Below, in pieces: positions 26,081 to 34,490 of a stretch of 64,000 nt of DNA. The notes under the pieces were generated by a model. The model was not told where the DNA came from and ran no database searches. It worked only from the letters and a program-made list of their open reading frames with translations. The stretch covers positions 1 to 64,000 of the forward strand of contig JAHDDP010000013.1 of the NCBI GenBank assembly GCA_020629285.1, written 5' to 3'. Each line of letters opens with the position of its first letter. Within the stretch, counting starts at the first letter, position 1. This DNA comes from Maribacter sp. (GTDB lineage Bacteria > Bacteroidota > Bacteroidia > Flavobacteriales > Flavobacteriaceae). The position numbers and the translations under genes are program-made.

Positions 26081-28876
26081 TTACAAATTAATGATATAGT
26101 CTGTTAATCCAGTTTCGTGCGGAAGATTCATTTTTTTACGCAGGCGGTATCGTTTCACTTCAACACTTCTGACCGATATATTTAAAAGAGGTGCAATTTC
26201 TTTAGAAGACAGGTTTAATCTCAAATATGCACATAATTTTAAATCATTAGCAGATAACTCAGAATGCTTTTCTTTCACCTTTTTCAGAAAATCTTTATCT
26301 GCATTATTAAATGCACTTTCAAAAAAATTCCAGTCATCTGCATTGTTAATATTACTATCTATTGTTTTAATTACTGATTTTATCAGTGGAATATCACTAC
26401 TATCTTTCAACTTTTCTTTGATAGTATTCAAAAACTCATTCTTTTTTATAATACTCATTGTAGAAATAGCTAGTTCTCTATTTTTACTTTCTACAAGTTC
26501 TTGCAGCTGTTCATTTTTTATTTGAACTATTTTTCTTTGATTTTTCAGCTTTTTACGTTTCAACCTCTTATTATTCTCCTTGACAAGGTTCCTTTGCTGT
26601 TTCTTGTAATAATCCTTGTACATCTTATGAATTAAAACAGCTAGGAAAGCACCTAATATTATATAACCCAACAGCGCCCAGTAAGAGATGTACCATGGTC
26701 TTTCTATAACAAACCTATATGAAGATGTATTTTTGGTTAATTCATTACCTACTTTTCCTCTAACCTCAAATTCATAGGAACCATAAGGTAAATTATTAAA
26801 AGAAACTTCTGACCCAGTATCCCAATTACTCCAATCATTGTATAAACCGTCTAATCTATACTGGTAATAAACCTCAGTGAATTTATCATATGATGTAATG
26901 TTATAATTGAAGCTTAAACTATTTTGATCATATGAATACTTGTCATTGTCTTTAAAGGCGACAGGAACGCTGGGAACATCATAAGACTTACGTGAAACAC
27001 TGTTAAGATTGATATTATAATCTCGCTTTTTAACATTACTAAGATTTAAAGTGACGTAACCGTTAGAAATTCCAATTAAATACAATTCATTTTCTAAATG
27101 AACTACAGATTCAAAACCAAGAACTCCCATACTTCTTCTAAAAAAATTGGGAATAGATATTTTAATACTTTCTGGTTCTTCACTTAAATGCCCTGTAGAA
27201 ACACTAATAATATTATCATCTGTAAAACCCCATAACCTCTCAAAATCATTGGTAGATTTTAATACCCCTAGAATACTTTCGTTTTTATTGAAAAATTTAC
27301 TGGTCAACAATGTATCTAAAACAAAGTTATTCTCCTTAGCCCTAAATTTGAAAACACCGTTTATAGTTGAATATACTATATCGTTGTTATATCTCAACAA
27401 GCTTGATCCGTTACCTTTCGATTCAATTTGCTTGACATCTAAAGCTGATGTATATGTTACATCTACCTTTATATCAAAAACACCTTTATAATCGTGGTTA
27501 ACTAATATTCGATGATTATCCACAAACTCAAAAAATCTACTTGAGCTATCAAATCCCTTTATATTATTTCTGTATTTCCATGCTCCGTTTTTAAATTCAA
27601 GAATACTCAACCCTTTGTAATTACCTTGAATTAGTAACTCTGAATTTGTTTTTATAGGTTGAATATCCCAAGTACCTGGATAATCTGAAATAAGGGTAGC
27701 GGTATCATTTTCAACAACGTAAGTACCTTTGTGATGCCCACAAAACAAAGTACTGTTAATTTCTTTTAAAATCCATACCTGACCTTCCGTACCTTTAACT
27801 AGTTTAAAGTCTTCCTCGTCGTCACTTTTATAAAACAGTCCTTGATTTGTACCTAAATACAAAACATTATTCATTTTCTTTGCAGTATAAACCACTCCTA
27901 GAGCCCCTACATGATCTATATACTCTTTAAACGGAGAATCTAGATTTAACACACTTAACCCATTATCCAGACCCAGCCATAAGTTATGATCATCATCTTG
28001 AAATAAGGAAAGGACCGTATTATTATTAAGCCCTTTTTCTTGATTTATATGTTCAACTATTTTTCCGTCCTTATCTAAATGATAAATACCTTTTGAAATA
28101 GTTCCCAAAACAAAAGTCCCATCATTTAAAATCAGAGAACTGTAAACTTTCACTGATGACAAATCTATCTCTGATTTAATCTCCCATTTTTCAAGATGAC
28201 CATCTTTCAGGTATAAAAACGCTCCATTCTCAGTAATAACTAACATATTATCTCCAAATGGAAATGCACCAACAATATTATTATTTTTAAAGATAAAATC
28301 ATCGGAAACCAAGAGTGGTTTGCCATTTTCTAATGTAAAAAAACCTTTATCTTTTATTTGAAAATAGACCTTTCCCCCAACTTCAAAAATTTTTGCTCTT
28401 GTGTTTTTTGCATTTAATATTTCAAAATAGCCTGTTTTAGAATTATATATATAAATCCTATCTAAAGATTGAAACAAAACCCAATCTTTAAACTGAGTAA
28501 TATTCCAAAAGTCTTCATCGTCAATTAATGGCTCATTTAATTTAGAGGATAACGAACTATAATTTAAAACCCCTAAATCATCCTTTTCCCAAAAGCCGAA
28601 TTCCATGTAACCTCCAGTGTAAATTTTGCTTCCAATGGATTTTACAGATTTAACAGGAGTACCAAAAGGAGCCTGATATAATTGCCAAGTAGTACCATTA
28701 AATGCTAACAAGCCACTATTATTTGAAACATATATAGTTTGATCTTCTGACTGGCTTAAATTCCAATTTTGATTACCGGCATTATATTCAATAGGAGTAT
28801 AATTTTGAATAGGAGATATTTCTTGAGCAGAAACAAATAAAGAATACAAAAGAAAAATGTAATAATACGGCTTCAT
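26081..28876 (-). CDS. Membrane sensor-regulator: reg_prop propeller, Y_Y_Y and LuxR-type HTH
   Basis: A 931-residue one-component regulator. It has a signal peptide (MKPYYYIFLLYSLFVSAQ). A long periplasmic beta-propeller follows, built of two-component-regulator propeller repeats (for example VLSLFQDDDHNLWLGLDNGLSVLN near residue 300). A Y_Y_Y domain is near 680-745 (YYQYRLDGLYNDWSNW, LPYGSYEFEVRGKVG). One membrane helix lies at about 755-775, then a coiled coil rich in K and E. The C-terminal LuxR/GerE-like HTH (LSSKEIAPLLNISVRSVEVKRYRLRKKM) has no histidine kinase. Such proteins sense oligosaccharides and control polysaccharide genes in Bacteroidota. It lies directly upstream of the GH16 gene, its likely target. 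The ATG at 28876 is preferred because it gives the signal peptide. Confidence 0.88.
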   Translation of the reverse strand: MKPYYYIFLLYSLFVSAQEISPIQNYTPIEYNAGNQNWNLSQSEDQTIYVSNNSGLLAFNGTTWQLYQAPFGTPVKSVKSIGSKIYTGGYMEFGFWEKDDLGVLNYSSLSSKLNEPLIDDEDFWNITQFKDWVLFQSLDRIYIYNSKTGYFEILNAKNTRAKIFEVGGKVYFQIKDKGFFTLENGKPLLVSDDFIFKNNNIVGAFPFGDNMLVITENGAFLYLKDGHLEKWEIKSEIDLSSVKVYSSLILNDGTFVLGTISKGIYHLDKDGKIVEHINQEKGLNNNTVLSLFQDDDHNLWLGLDNGLSVLNLDSPFKEYIDHVGALGVVYTAKKMNNVLYLGTNQGLFYKSDDEEDFKLVKGTEGQVWILKEINSTLFCGHHKGTYVVENDTATLISDYPGTWDIQPIKTNSELLIQGNYKGLSILEFKNGAWKYRNNIKGFDSSSRFFEFVDNHRILVNHDYKGVFDIKVDVTYTSALDVKQIESKGNGSSLLRYNNDIVYSTINGVFKFRAKENNFVLDTLLTSKFFNKNESILGVLKSTNDFERLWGFTDDNIISVSTGHLSEEPESIKISIPNFFRRSMGVLGFESVVHLENELYLIGISNGYVTLNLSNVKKRDYNINLNSVSRKSYDVPSVPVAFKDNDKYSYDQNSLSFNYNITSYDKFTEVYYQYRLDGLYNDWSNWDTGSEVSFNNLPYGSYEFEVRGKVGNELTKNTSSYRFVIERPWYISYWALLGYIILGAFLAVLIHKMYKDYYKKQQRNLVKENNKRLKRKKLKNQRKIVQIKNEQLQELVESKNRELAISTMSIIKKNEFLNTIKEKLKDSSDIPLIKSVIKTIDSNINNADDWNFFESAFNNADKDFLKKVKEKHSELSANDLKLCAYLRLNLSSKEIAPLLNISVRSVEVKRYRLRKKMNLPHETGLTDYIINL

Positions 28877-29281
28877 GATTATTTTTAGGAAAATCAAAAT
28901 TAGTTGCATTTAAATATAATGCATTTAAAACGAGAGAAGAACTGAATACCGTTGTATGTTGAATTAAAAAAGACATAAAAATATGACTTGCTAGATTTTT
29001 TTTCATTCATAAAACTAAGTATTGAGAAAGTCTAAATTACATTCATTCAAAATGATATTTAAAATCTAACATTTATAGTCATTTTATATTTACCTAGGAC
29101 TTAATCTTGATTAAAATAGTAATTTCATTTTCGGCTAAAAACACCTGAAATACCGCTTATGTTGCTTTTAACAAAGTATTATTTTTAAATAATCTAAATA
29201 CATACTACTGAAAAACAGTTATTTAAATTGCTTCTAAAGGATGAAGGGTCTAGTTTTAATATGAATTTAAAACGGAAGATT
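28877..29281. other. Intergenic region, nothing recognised
   Basis: About 405 bp between the divergent regulator and Cys-rich protein genes. It is very AT-rich. I see no convincing ORF, RNA or repeat; promoters for both genes must lie here. Confidence 0.5.
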
Positions 29282-29530
29282 ATGTCGATAAGATTTGGAA
29301 ACAGTTGTGTTAATTGTGATAATTTGGTTGAAGGCAATACTTGTAAAGTACACGGCGTAAAAGTAGGTAATAGCTATACGTGTGATAGTTTTGAAATGAA
29401 AGCTACTTTAAAAGATGACACCAATTGTGTAACCTGTGTAAAGTTTGAATCTAGTGATTGTGCTAATCCACAAAAAGCAGCACCAGGTATGTCATGTAGT
29501 CATTGGGCACCACAAAATGCTACTGCATAA
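29282..29530 (+). CDS. Small cysteine-rich protein
   Basis: An 82-residue protein with four CxxC-like or spaced-cysteine elements: SCVNCDNL, TCKVHG, TCDSFEMKA, NCVTCVKF, DCANPQKAAPGMSC. The two repeated halves (C-x2-C...C-x-HG...C, then C-x2-C...C...C) suggest a duplicated metal-binding or disulfide module. It has no signal peptide. In-frame starts at 29228 (TTG) and 29261 (ATG) exist. I chose 29282 because MSIRFGNSC is the start I remember for flavobacterial homologues. Function unknown. A hairpin terminator follows. Confidence 0.7.
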   Translation: MSIRFGNSCVNCDNLVEGNTCKVHGVKVGNSYTCDSFEMKATLKDDTNCVTCVKFESSDCANPQKAAPGMSCSHWAPQNATA

Positions 29531-29557
29531 ATGCAAATAATATTTAAGTAAAAATTT

Positions 29558-29584
29558 AAAGGTCAGCCGAAAGCTGACCTTTTT
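29558..29584 (+). terminator. Terminator after the Cys-rich gene
   Basis: Stem AAAGGTCAGC / GCTGACCTTT with loop CGAAA and a T run, 28 bp beyond the stop. It also faces the DUF427 gene end at 29594. Confidence 0.8.
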
Positions 29585-29593
29585 TAATATAAA

Positions 29594-29875
29594 CTATTTT
29601 ACTTCTACGCCTTTCCAAAAAGCCACATAACCCTTAATTCCTTTGGCTAGTTCTGAAACTTCAGGATAATACCATGCAGCATCTTTATTAACATCTCCAT
29701 TCACTTCAATATCATAATATGACGCTACTCCTTTCCAAGGGCAGTTTGTATGGGTCTCGGTACCTTTAAAAAATTCTTGTTTTATTGCTGTTGGAGGAAA
29801 ATAATGATTTCCTTCGATCACTACTGTAGCATCACTTTCTGCTATTACCTCGTTATTCCATATTGCTTGTATCAT
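29594..29875 (-). CDS. DUF427 domain protein
   Basis: A 93-residue protein that is essentially one DUF427 domain. The markers are ATVVIEGNHYFPP, TNCPWKGVASYYDIEVNG and AAWYYPEVSELAKGIKGYVAFWKGVEV. The biochemical role of the family is unknown. It follows the hydrolase-OsmC gene by 17 bp on the same strand and is probably co-transcribed with it, which links it to oxidative or thiol stress by context only. Confidence 0.85.
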   Translation of the reverse strand: MIQAIWNNEVIAESDATVVIEGNHYFPPTAIKQEFFKGTETHTNCPWKGVASYYDIEVNGDVNKDAAWYYPEVSELAKGIKGYVAFWKGVEVK

Positions 29876-29892
29876 ATCTTAAATATTTAATT

Positions 29893-31098
29893 CTATTTTA
29901 ATTCCGTTAATACTGTAGAACCTGTGGTTAAAGTTTTATGTACGGGACATTTATTAGCAATCTCCAATAACCGCTGACGTTGTTTTTCATCTAGATTACC
30001 GAACAGTTCTATTTTTCTTTTAAAGGTATCTATTTTCTTAATCGATGCCGTGTTTTCAGAATCTGGGGCATGCTCTTTGCCATAATCAACATGTACGATT
30101 ACTCTTTGTAAATCCCATTTCTTTCTAGTGGCGTACATTCTCAATGTCATCGCGGTACAAGCTCCTAATCCCGATGAAACATAATCATATGGAGAAGGAC
30201 CAAAATCGTTTCCACCAAAATCAGTAGGTTCATCTGCAATCAACAAATGATTACCAGAAACTATTTCAGAGGTAAAACCTTCATTACCTATACTCACCGC
30301 TAATTGATGAGCTGTCTTTAAAGGTGCTCTCTTAGGAATATCCAAATAACGCTCTGCCCAACCGGCAATAACATTACCTACATAAGTAGAATCTTCATTA
30401 TCCGTCAAAAGATGATCAGCCTTATCTATAGAAATAAAGCTCTTAGGATGATGCGCGTATTTATACAATTCTTTTGCATTTTCAATACCCACAATAGTAT
30501 CTTGTGGCGAATGAATGACCAAATATGGTTTTCTCAAGTTCTTTAATACCTCTTTCATAGGTTTTGACTCAATATCATCAATAAAGTCTTTTTTAATAGT
30601 GAAGTCCCTACCACCAATATTTACTTTTGCCTTTCCTATCGCATTTATTTCTTCCACATTAGACTTGAACAAATGTTTTACATGAGCTGGTGAAGATGGA
30701 GCTCCAATAGTTGAAACAGCGACAACAGATTCAATTTGAGAAGCAGCAAAAATTACAGCTGCACCACCAAGCGAGTGTCCAATTAAAAGAGAAGGAGCTT
30801 TATAATTTTCTTCTAAGAATTTAGTCGCGTGAATAAGATCAGAAACGTTCGATGAAAAATTGGTATCCTCAAAACTACCTTCACTATCACCTAAACCTGT
30901 AAAATCGAAACGAAGTACGGCAATTCCTTTATTTACTAAAGCTCTTGATATATTACGAACGGCAGAAAAATTCTTGTTACACGTAAAACAATGGGCAAAA
31001 ATTGCATAACTATGAGCCACTTGATTGTTAGGCACTTCTAACCTAGCCGCTAATTGTTTTCCTTCAGAATTTGTAAACGATACTTTTTCGAACCCCAT
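29893..31098 (-). CDS. Alpha/beta hydrolase-OsmC fusion protein
   Basis: A 401-residue bifunctional protein. Residues 1 to about 255 form an alpha/beta hydrolase with the nucleophile elbow LLIGHSLGGAAV (serine near 108), IHSPQDTIVG and a late SIDKADHLL histidine. Residues about 270-401 form an OsmC/Ohr-type peroxiredoxin domain. Its two conserved cysteines are in SSGLGACTAMTLRMYA and ANKCPVHKTL. Such fusions are known in Bacteroidota and others. OsmC domains reduce organic hydroperoxides, so the hydrolase half may act on an ester or peroxy-ester. It is transcribed away from the mobile element, with its start 154 bp from attL. Confidence 0.92.
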   Translation of the reverse strand: MGFEKVSFTNSEGKQLAARLEVPNNQVAHSYAIFAHCFTCNKNFSAVRNISRALVNKGIAVLRFDFTGLGDSEGSFEDTNFSSNVSDLIHATKFLEENYKAPSLLIGHSLGGAAVIFAASQIESVVAVSTIGAPSSPAHVKHLFKSNVEEINAIGKAKVNIGGRDFTIKKDFIDDIESKPMKEVLKNLRKPYLVIHSPQDTIVGIENAKELYKYAHHPKSFISIDKADHLLTDNEDSTYVGNVIAGWAERYLDIPKRAPLKTAHQLAVSIGNEGFTSEIVSGNHLLIADEPTDFGGNDFGPSPYDYVSSGLGACTAMTLRMYATRKKWDLQRVIVHVDYGKEHAPDSENTASIKKIDTFKRKIELFGNLDEKQRQRLLEIANKCPVHKTLTTGSTVLTELK

Positions 31099-31222
31099 AT
31101 TTGACTTTTCTATACTGTTAATCTAATCTAAAGTATTAGAAGTAAATAAAGGTTAAAACTTACAAATCTCTTTTAAAAGGGAAGTTCTAAAGAGCTTATT
31201 AGAAAAAATTCATCCATAAAAA

Positions 31223-31248
31223 AAGCCTCTCAGTTTCCTGAAAGGCTT
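31223..31248 (-). terminator. Original terminator of the tRNA-Leu gene
   Basis: Imperfect hairpin AAGCCT-c-TCAG / CTGA-a-AGGCTT with loop TTTC and an A run (T run on the minus strand). It follows the displaced 3' tRNA fragment, as expected for the ancestral tRNA terminator. Confidence 0.6.
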
Positions 31249-31251
31249 CTC

Positions 31252-31306
31252 GTTGTACAGGCGGAGAGACTCGAACTCTCACACCGCAAGGCACTAGATC
31301 CTAAGT
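31252..31306 (-). repeat. attL: displaced 3' half of tRNA-Leu
   Basis: On the minus strand this is the 3' part of tRNA-Leu, from the anticodon loop through the variable and T arms to the acceptor 3' strand. It matches the intact tRNA at 42480-42561. The first 34 bp (31252-31285) equal 42476-42509, then a 5-bp difference, then 16 bp (31291-31306) equal 42515-42530. It lacks the 5' half, so it is not a functional tRNA. It marks the left end of the integrated element. Confidence 0.9.
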
Positions 31307-31411
31307 TCAGCTTTTAAGCATATCAAATCACACCAAAATGATACAAATAATTGATTTTTAATTACTTATATTTTTATTCATACTCATTTGAATCGATATG
31401 ATACAATAAAA

Positions 31412-31432
31412 TGTGTTACCCATGTGTTACCC
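31412..31432. repeat. Left integrase arm-type site
   Basis: Two copies of TGTGTTACCC separated by one A (11-bp period). The same 21-bp unit occurs at 42415-42435 near the right end. It lies just upstream of the integrase promoter-like box. Confidence 0.65.
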
Positions 31433-31440
31433 CGAATGTT

Positions 31441-31448
31441 TATCTTTA
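31441..31448 (+). promoter_or_regulatory. -7-like box of the integrase gene
   Basis: TATCTTTA is close to TANNTTTG, 17 bp before the integrase ATG and 8 bp after the arm-type repeats. Integrase binding there could repress its own transcription. Confidence 0.35.
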
Positions 31449-31465
31449 TAAAAAATCGGTAAGAT

Positions 31466-32692
31466 ATGGCAACCTTAAAAACAGTTTTACACACCAAAAC
31501 CGACACAAAAGGAAACAAAGATTATAGACTTGCTCTGCGGCTCACTGTAAATCGAAAACGAAGTTATTATCATTTGGGGCAAAAGATAGACCCAAAATTT
31601 TGGGATGAACAAGCTGGAAAAGTAAAATCTTCACATTCAAGACATAAGCAGTTGAATAGGTTGATAAGAAAGAAATATGATGAAATAGAAGATATCATTT
31701 TTGAAATGGAAGCTTCAAAACAGAATTATTCCGCAAAACAGATAATAGACTCCATCAGAAAAAACACCAAGAGACTATCGTTTTTTGAACTTGCCGATGA
31801 GCATGTCGAAGATTTAATCAAAGCAAATAATCATAACAGAGCAATTTCCGATAGAAGTAAAATCAACAGAATAAAAGAATTCGCTAAAAAGCGCAACATA
31901 GAGTTTGAAGAAATTGACGAAAATTTATTGAAAAAATTGAAAATTTATCTCCGTACTACTGCAAGACTATCCGAACGATCCGTTATGAATATTTTCGTCA
32001 TGATTCGATTACTATATAATAAGGCCATCAGCAGAAAAATAGTAGATAGAAAGTTTTACCCTTTCGGGAAGGACAAAATAAAAATCAAATATCCCCAGAC
32101 CATTAAAATAGGTTTGGATGAAACCGAAATTCGTAAAATTGAAGAACTTGACTTGGACCCAAGAACATCCGTATGGCATACTAGAAATGTATTTTTATTT
32201 TCATTCTATCTTGCGGGAATACGGATTTCAGACGTTTTAAGGATGAGATGGTCCGATATTGTCGGAGGCAGATTATATTACAAGATGAGTAAAAATGACA
32301 AAGCTGATTCTTTAAAACTCCCAACGCCCGTAATTACTATTTTATCATATTATCGAAAAGATAAAAAAACCAAATCCGATTATATTTTTCCAGAACTCAA
32401 GACCATACATATTAAAGATTCAAAAGCTATCTATTCGAGAATTAAAACCTCAATTAAAAGACTTAATTCAAATCTGACCATTATTGCGGACCTTGCCGGA
32501 ATCGACAAAAAAATCACCAATCATATTGCCCGTCATAGTTTTGGAAATATAGCCGGAGATAAAGTTTCTCCACAAATGCTTCAGAAATTATATCGACATA
32601 CTCATCTAAGCACTACTATAGGTTATCAAGGCAACTTCATTCACAAGAACGCTGATGAAGCTTTGAACGCAATAATTAATTTTTCTAAATAA
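31466..32692 (+). CDS. Tyrosine recombinase/integrase
   Basis: A 408-residue tyrosine recombinase that should integrate and excise this element at tRNA-Leu. Domains in order are an N-terminal arm-binding domain (about 1-90, with RLTVNRKRSYYHLGQKIDPKFWD), a SAM-like core-binding domain (about 105-195) and a catalytic domain (about 215-400). Catalytic residues are visible: Arg253 (AGIRISDVLRM), His353 and Arg356 (HIARHSF), His378 and nucleophile Tyr387 (LSTTIGYQGN). It starts 160 bp inside attL and reads into the element. The Bacteroidota-type domain order is complete, so it is probably active. Confidence 0.95.
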   Translation: MATLKTVLHTKTDTKGNKDYRLALRLTVNRKRSYYHLGQKIDPKFWDEQAGKVKSSHSRHKQLNRLIRKKYDEIEDIIFEMEASKQNYSAKQIIDSIRKNTKRLSFFELADEHVEDLIKANNHNRAISDRSKINRIKEFAKKRNIEFEEIDENLLKKLKIYLRTTARLSERSVMNIFVMIRLLYNKAISRKIVDRKFYPFGKDKIKIKYPQTIKIGLDETEIRKIEELDLDPRTSVWHTRNVFLFSFYLAGIRISDVLRMRWSDIVGGRLYYKMSKNDKADSLKLPTPVITILSYYRKDKKTKSDYIFPELKTIHIKDSKAIYSRIKTSIKRLNSNLTIIADLAGIDKKITNHIARHSFGNIAGDKVSPQMLQKLYRHTHLSTTIGYQGNFIHKNADEALNAIINFSK

Positions 32693-32918
32693 TCATGGAA
32701 TTGTAAATATTTAAAACGAAATAATCTTTTCTGTCCCGTAAAAAGTGAATTAGCAGGGCTATTAAAAAAGACCAAGAAAAGGACACATCAACAGTGTGCC
32801 TTATGATTTTGGAAAATAGTATTGTAAAAGGGCCGTTTCAGAGGACAGTTTTGTCATAGTTATTCCTCGGTTACAAAATGTGTTATCTATATACTATTTA
32901 TTTGAAATTGATAACGAC

Positions 32919-33830
32919 TCAATTCAGATTCCGAAATTCATTGGGTGCGACCCCCGTGCTTTTTTTGAACATCCGGCTAAAGTGCTGGGGATATTTAAAG
33001 CCTAGTTCGTAGGCAATCTCCGATATACTCTTATCCACATTATAAATTCGTTCTTTCGCAAGATTAATGACCTTTAAATGAATATGTTCCTGTGGCGACT
33101 TGCCCGTTTCTTTTTTGACCAAATCGCCAAAATAGTTGGGGGATAAATGTAGCTGCTCGGCAAAGTGGCTTACCGAGGGCAAACCATATTTCTTTGGTTT
33201 TTCCGATGAAAAGTAACCATTCAGAAGTACTTCAAACTTTTGTAATGATGATTTGTTTGCCTCTTCCCGGGTTATAAACTGCCTATCGTAAAAGCGGGTA
33301 CAATAATCCAACAACAATTCTAGATTGGCAGTAATCAAATGCTTACTGTGCTTGTCGATATTTTGCTCCAGTTCAAATTGTATTTTTTCTATTGAACTAA
33401 GGATGACTTTACGTTCTTTTGAAGAAAGATGGAGCGCCTCATTTGAGGTGTAGGAGAAAAAATTATATTGATTTATTTTTTCAGCGAGGGTCGTCCCAAA
33501 CAATAAATCAGGATGGAATAAAAGTGCGTATCCTTTCGGTACGTAATCGGGATCTAAATTTCCGAACTCGATGATTTGGTTCGGGGCCATAAAAACAAGC
33601 GTACCCTCATCATAATCATACGATTTGCCTCCGTACATCAATTTACATCCTTTGGCATCTTTTAAGAAGATAGCGTAACACTGATAATGAAAGGCATCAT
33701 AGTCTTTGTTAGTGTAACCTGTTTCGTTTACTTTGTCAAAATCCACAACACATATCAATGGATGCTGAACCTCATAATTTCTTAACTTACAGTAATCTGC
33801 AACCGACCTGATATAAAGGATGTTTTCCAT
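32919..33830 (-). CDS. AraC-family transcriptional regulator
   Basis: A 303-residue regulator. The N-terminal cupin-like sensor region (about 1-165, including GGKSYDYDEGTLVFMAPNQIIEFGN) is followed by a C-terminal AraC DNA-binding domain. That domain has two HTHs: LPSVSHFAEQLHLSPNYFGDLVKKETGKSPQEH and SISEIAYELGFKYPQHFSRMFKKSTGVAPNEF. An ATG at 33896 gives an extra 22 residues that look like translated promoter sequence, so 33830 (MENILYIRS) was chosen. It is divergent from the cargo genes, which it probably activates on binding a small molecule. Confidence 0.9.
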   Translation of the reverse strand: MENILYIRSVADYCKLRNYEVQHPLICVVDFDKVNETGYTNKDYDAFHYQCYAIFLKDAKGCKLMYGGKSYDYDEGTLVFMAPNQIIEFGNLDPDYVPKGYALLFHPDLLFGTTLAEKINQYNFFSYTSNEALHLSSKERKVILSSIEKIQFELEQNIDKHSKHLITANLELLLDYCTRFYDRQFITREEANKSSLQKFEVLLNGYFSSEKPKKYGLPSVSHFAEQLHLSPNYFGDLVKKETGKSPQEHIHLKVINLAKERIYNVDKSISEIAYELGFKYPQHFSRMFKKSTGVAPNEFRNLN

Positions 33831-33922
33831 AATCCGAAAGAATTTGGAATAAAGATAGCTGAAAGGAAGGTACCAGATCAAGCGTATTGGCACCAATCAG
33901 TAAAAATGGTCGGTAAAACAGT

Positions 33923-33957
33923 AATCGATATACAAAAAGCGCAAATACGAATCGATA
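33923..33957. promoter_or_regulatory. Direct repeat in the divergent cargo promoter
   Basis: AATCGATA occurs at 33923-33930 and again at 33950-33957 (27-bp period), between the AraC gene and the first cargo gene. Direct repeats of this kind are usual AraC operators; binding is inferred. Confidence 0.35.
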
Positions 33958-33989
33958 CCTTTGTTTATGAATACATAAAATACATTTTT

Positions 33990-34490
33990 ATGAGAGTATC
34001 CTTACTATTTTTATCCTTGGCTCTTTGTGTTGTAGGGTGCAAACAGAAAGGGGATGTAAATGGGAAATCTGTCCAAGCTAAAGCAGATAGTGCTACCGTT
34101 TCACAAAACGTAAAAACCGGTATAGCCATACAAAATACGACCTACGGCAGTAGTGATGTGGAAATGATGTACCGCATATCGGAAATCGAAATATATCCAG
34201 ATGATTTAGAGGCATATAATGCTATTTTGAAAGAAGAAACATCCGCTTCGGTACGGTTAGAGGCTGGAGTAATCGCTATTTTCCCGATGTACCAAAAAGA
34301 GAATCCCAACCAATTCAGGATATTGGAAATCTATGCAAGTCAAGAAGCATATCATTCACATTTGCAAACGCCACATTTCAAGCATTACAAAGAAGCCACG
34401 CTGAAGATGGTCAAGTCTTTAAAATTAGTGAATATGGAGACTTTGGACGAGGACACTGTCGATTTAATCTTTAGAAAAACCGGACAATGA
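33990..34490 (+). CDS. Lipoprotein with antibiotic-biosynthesis-monooxygenase (ABM) domain
   Basis: A 166-residue lipoprotein. The signal MRVSLLFLSLALCVVGC gives a lipobox ending at Cys17. After a polar linker, the domain (about 65-155) has a ferredoxin-like ABM pattern (MYRISEIEIYPDDLEAYNAILKEE, then GVIAIFPMYQKENPNQFRILEIYASQEAYHSHLQTPHFKHYKEAT). ABM domains are cytoplasmic in most bacteria, so an anchored extracytoplasmic form is notable. The alternative ATG at 33906 would precede the signal with 28 polar residues and is rejected. Its TGA overlaps the next ATG (ATGA), so the two are translationally coupled. Confidence 0.82.
   Translation: MRVSLLFLSLALCVVGCKQKGDVNGKSVQAKADSATVSQNVKTGIAIQNTTYGSSDVEMMYRISEIEIYPDDLEAYNAILKEETSASVRLEAGVIAIFPMYQKENPNQFRILEIYASQEAYHSHLQTPHFKHYKEATLKMVKSLKLVNMETLDEDTVDLIFRKTGQ

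Noticed and set aside
31252-31306. A second functional tRNA-Leu
   Set aside because: Only the 3' half from the anticodon loop onward is present, with no D arm or 5' acceptor strand.
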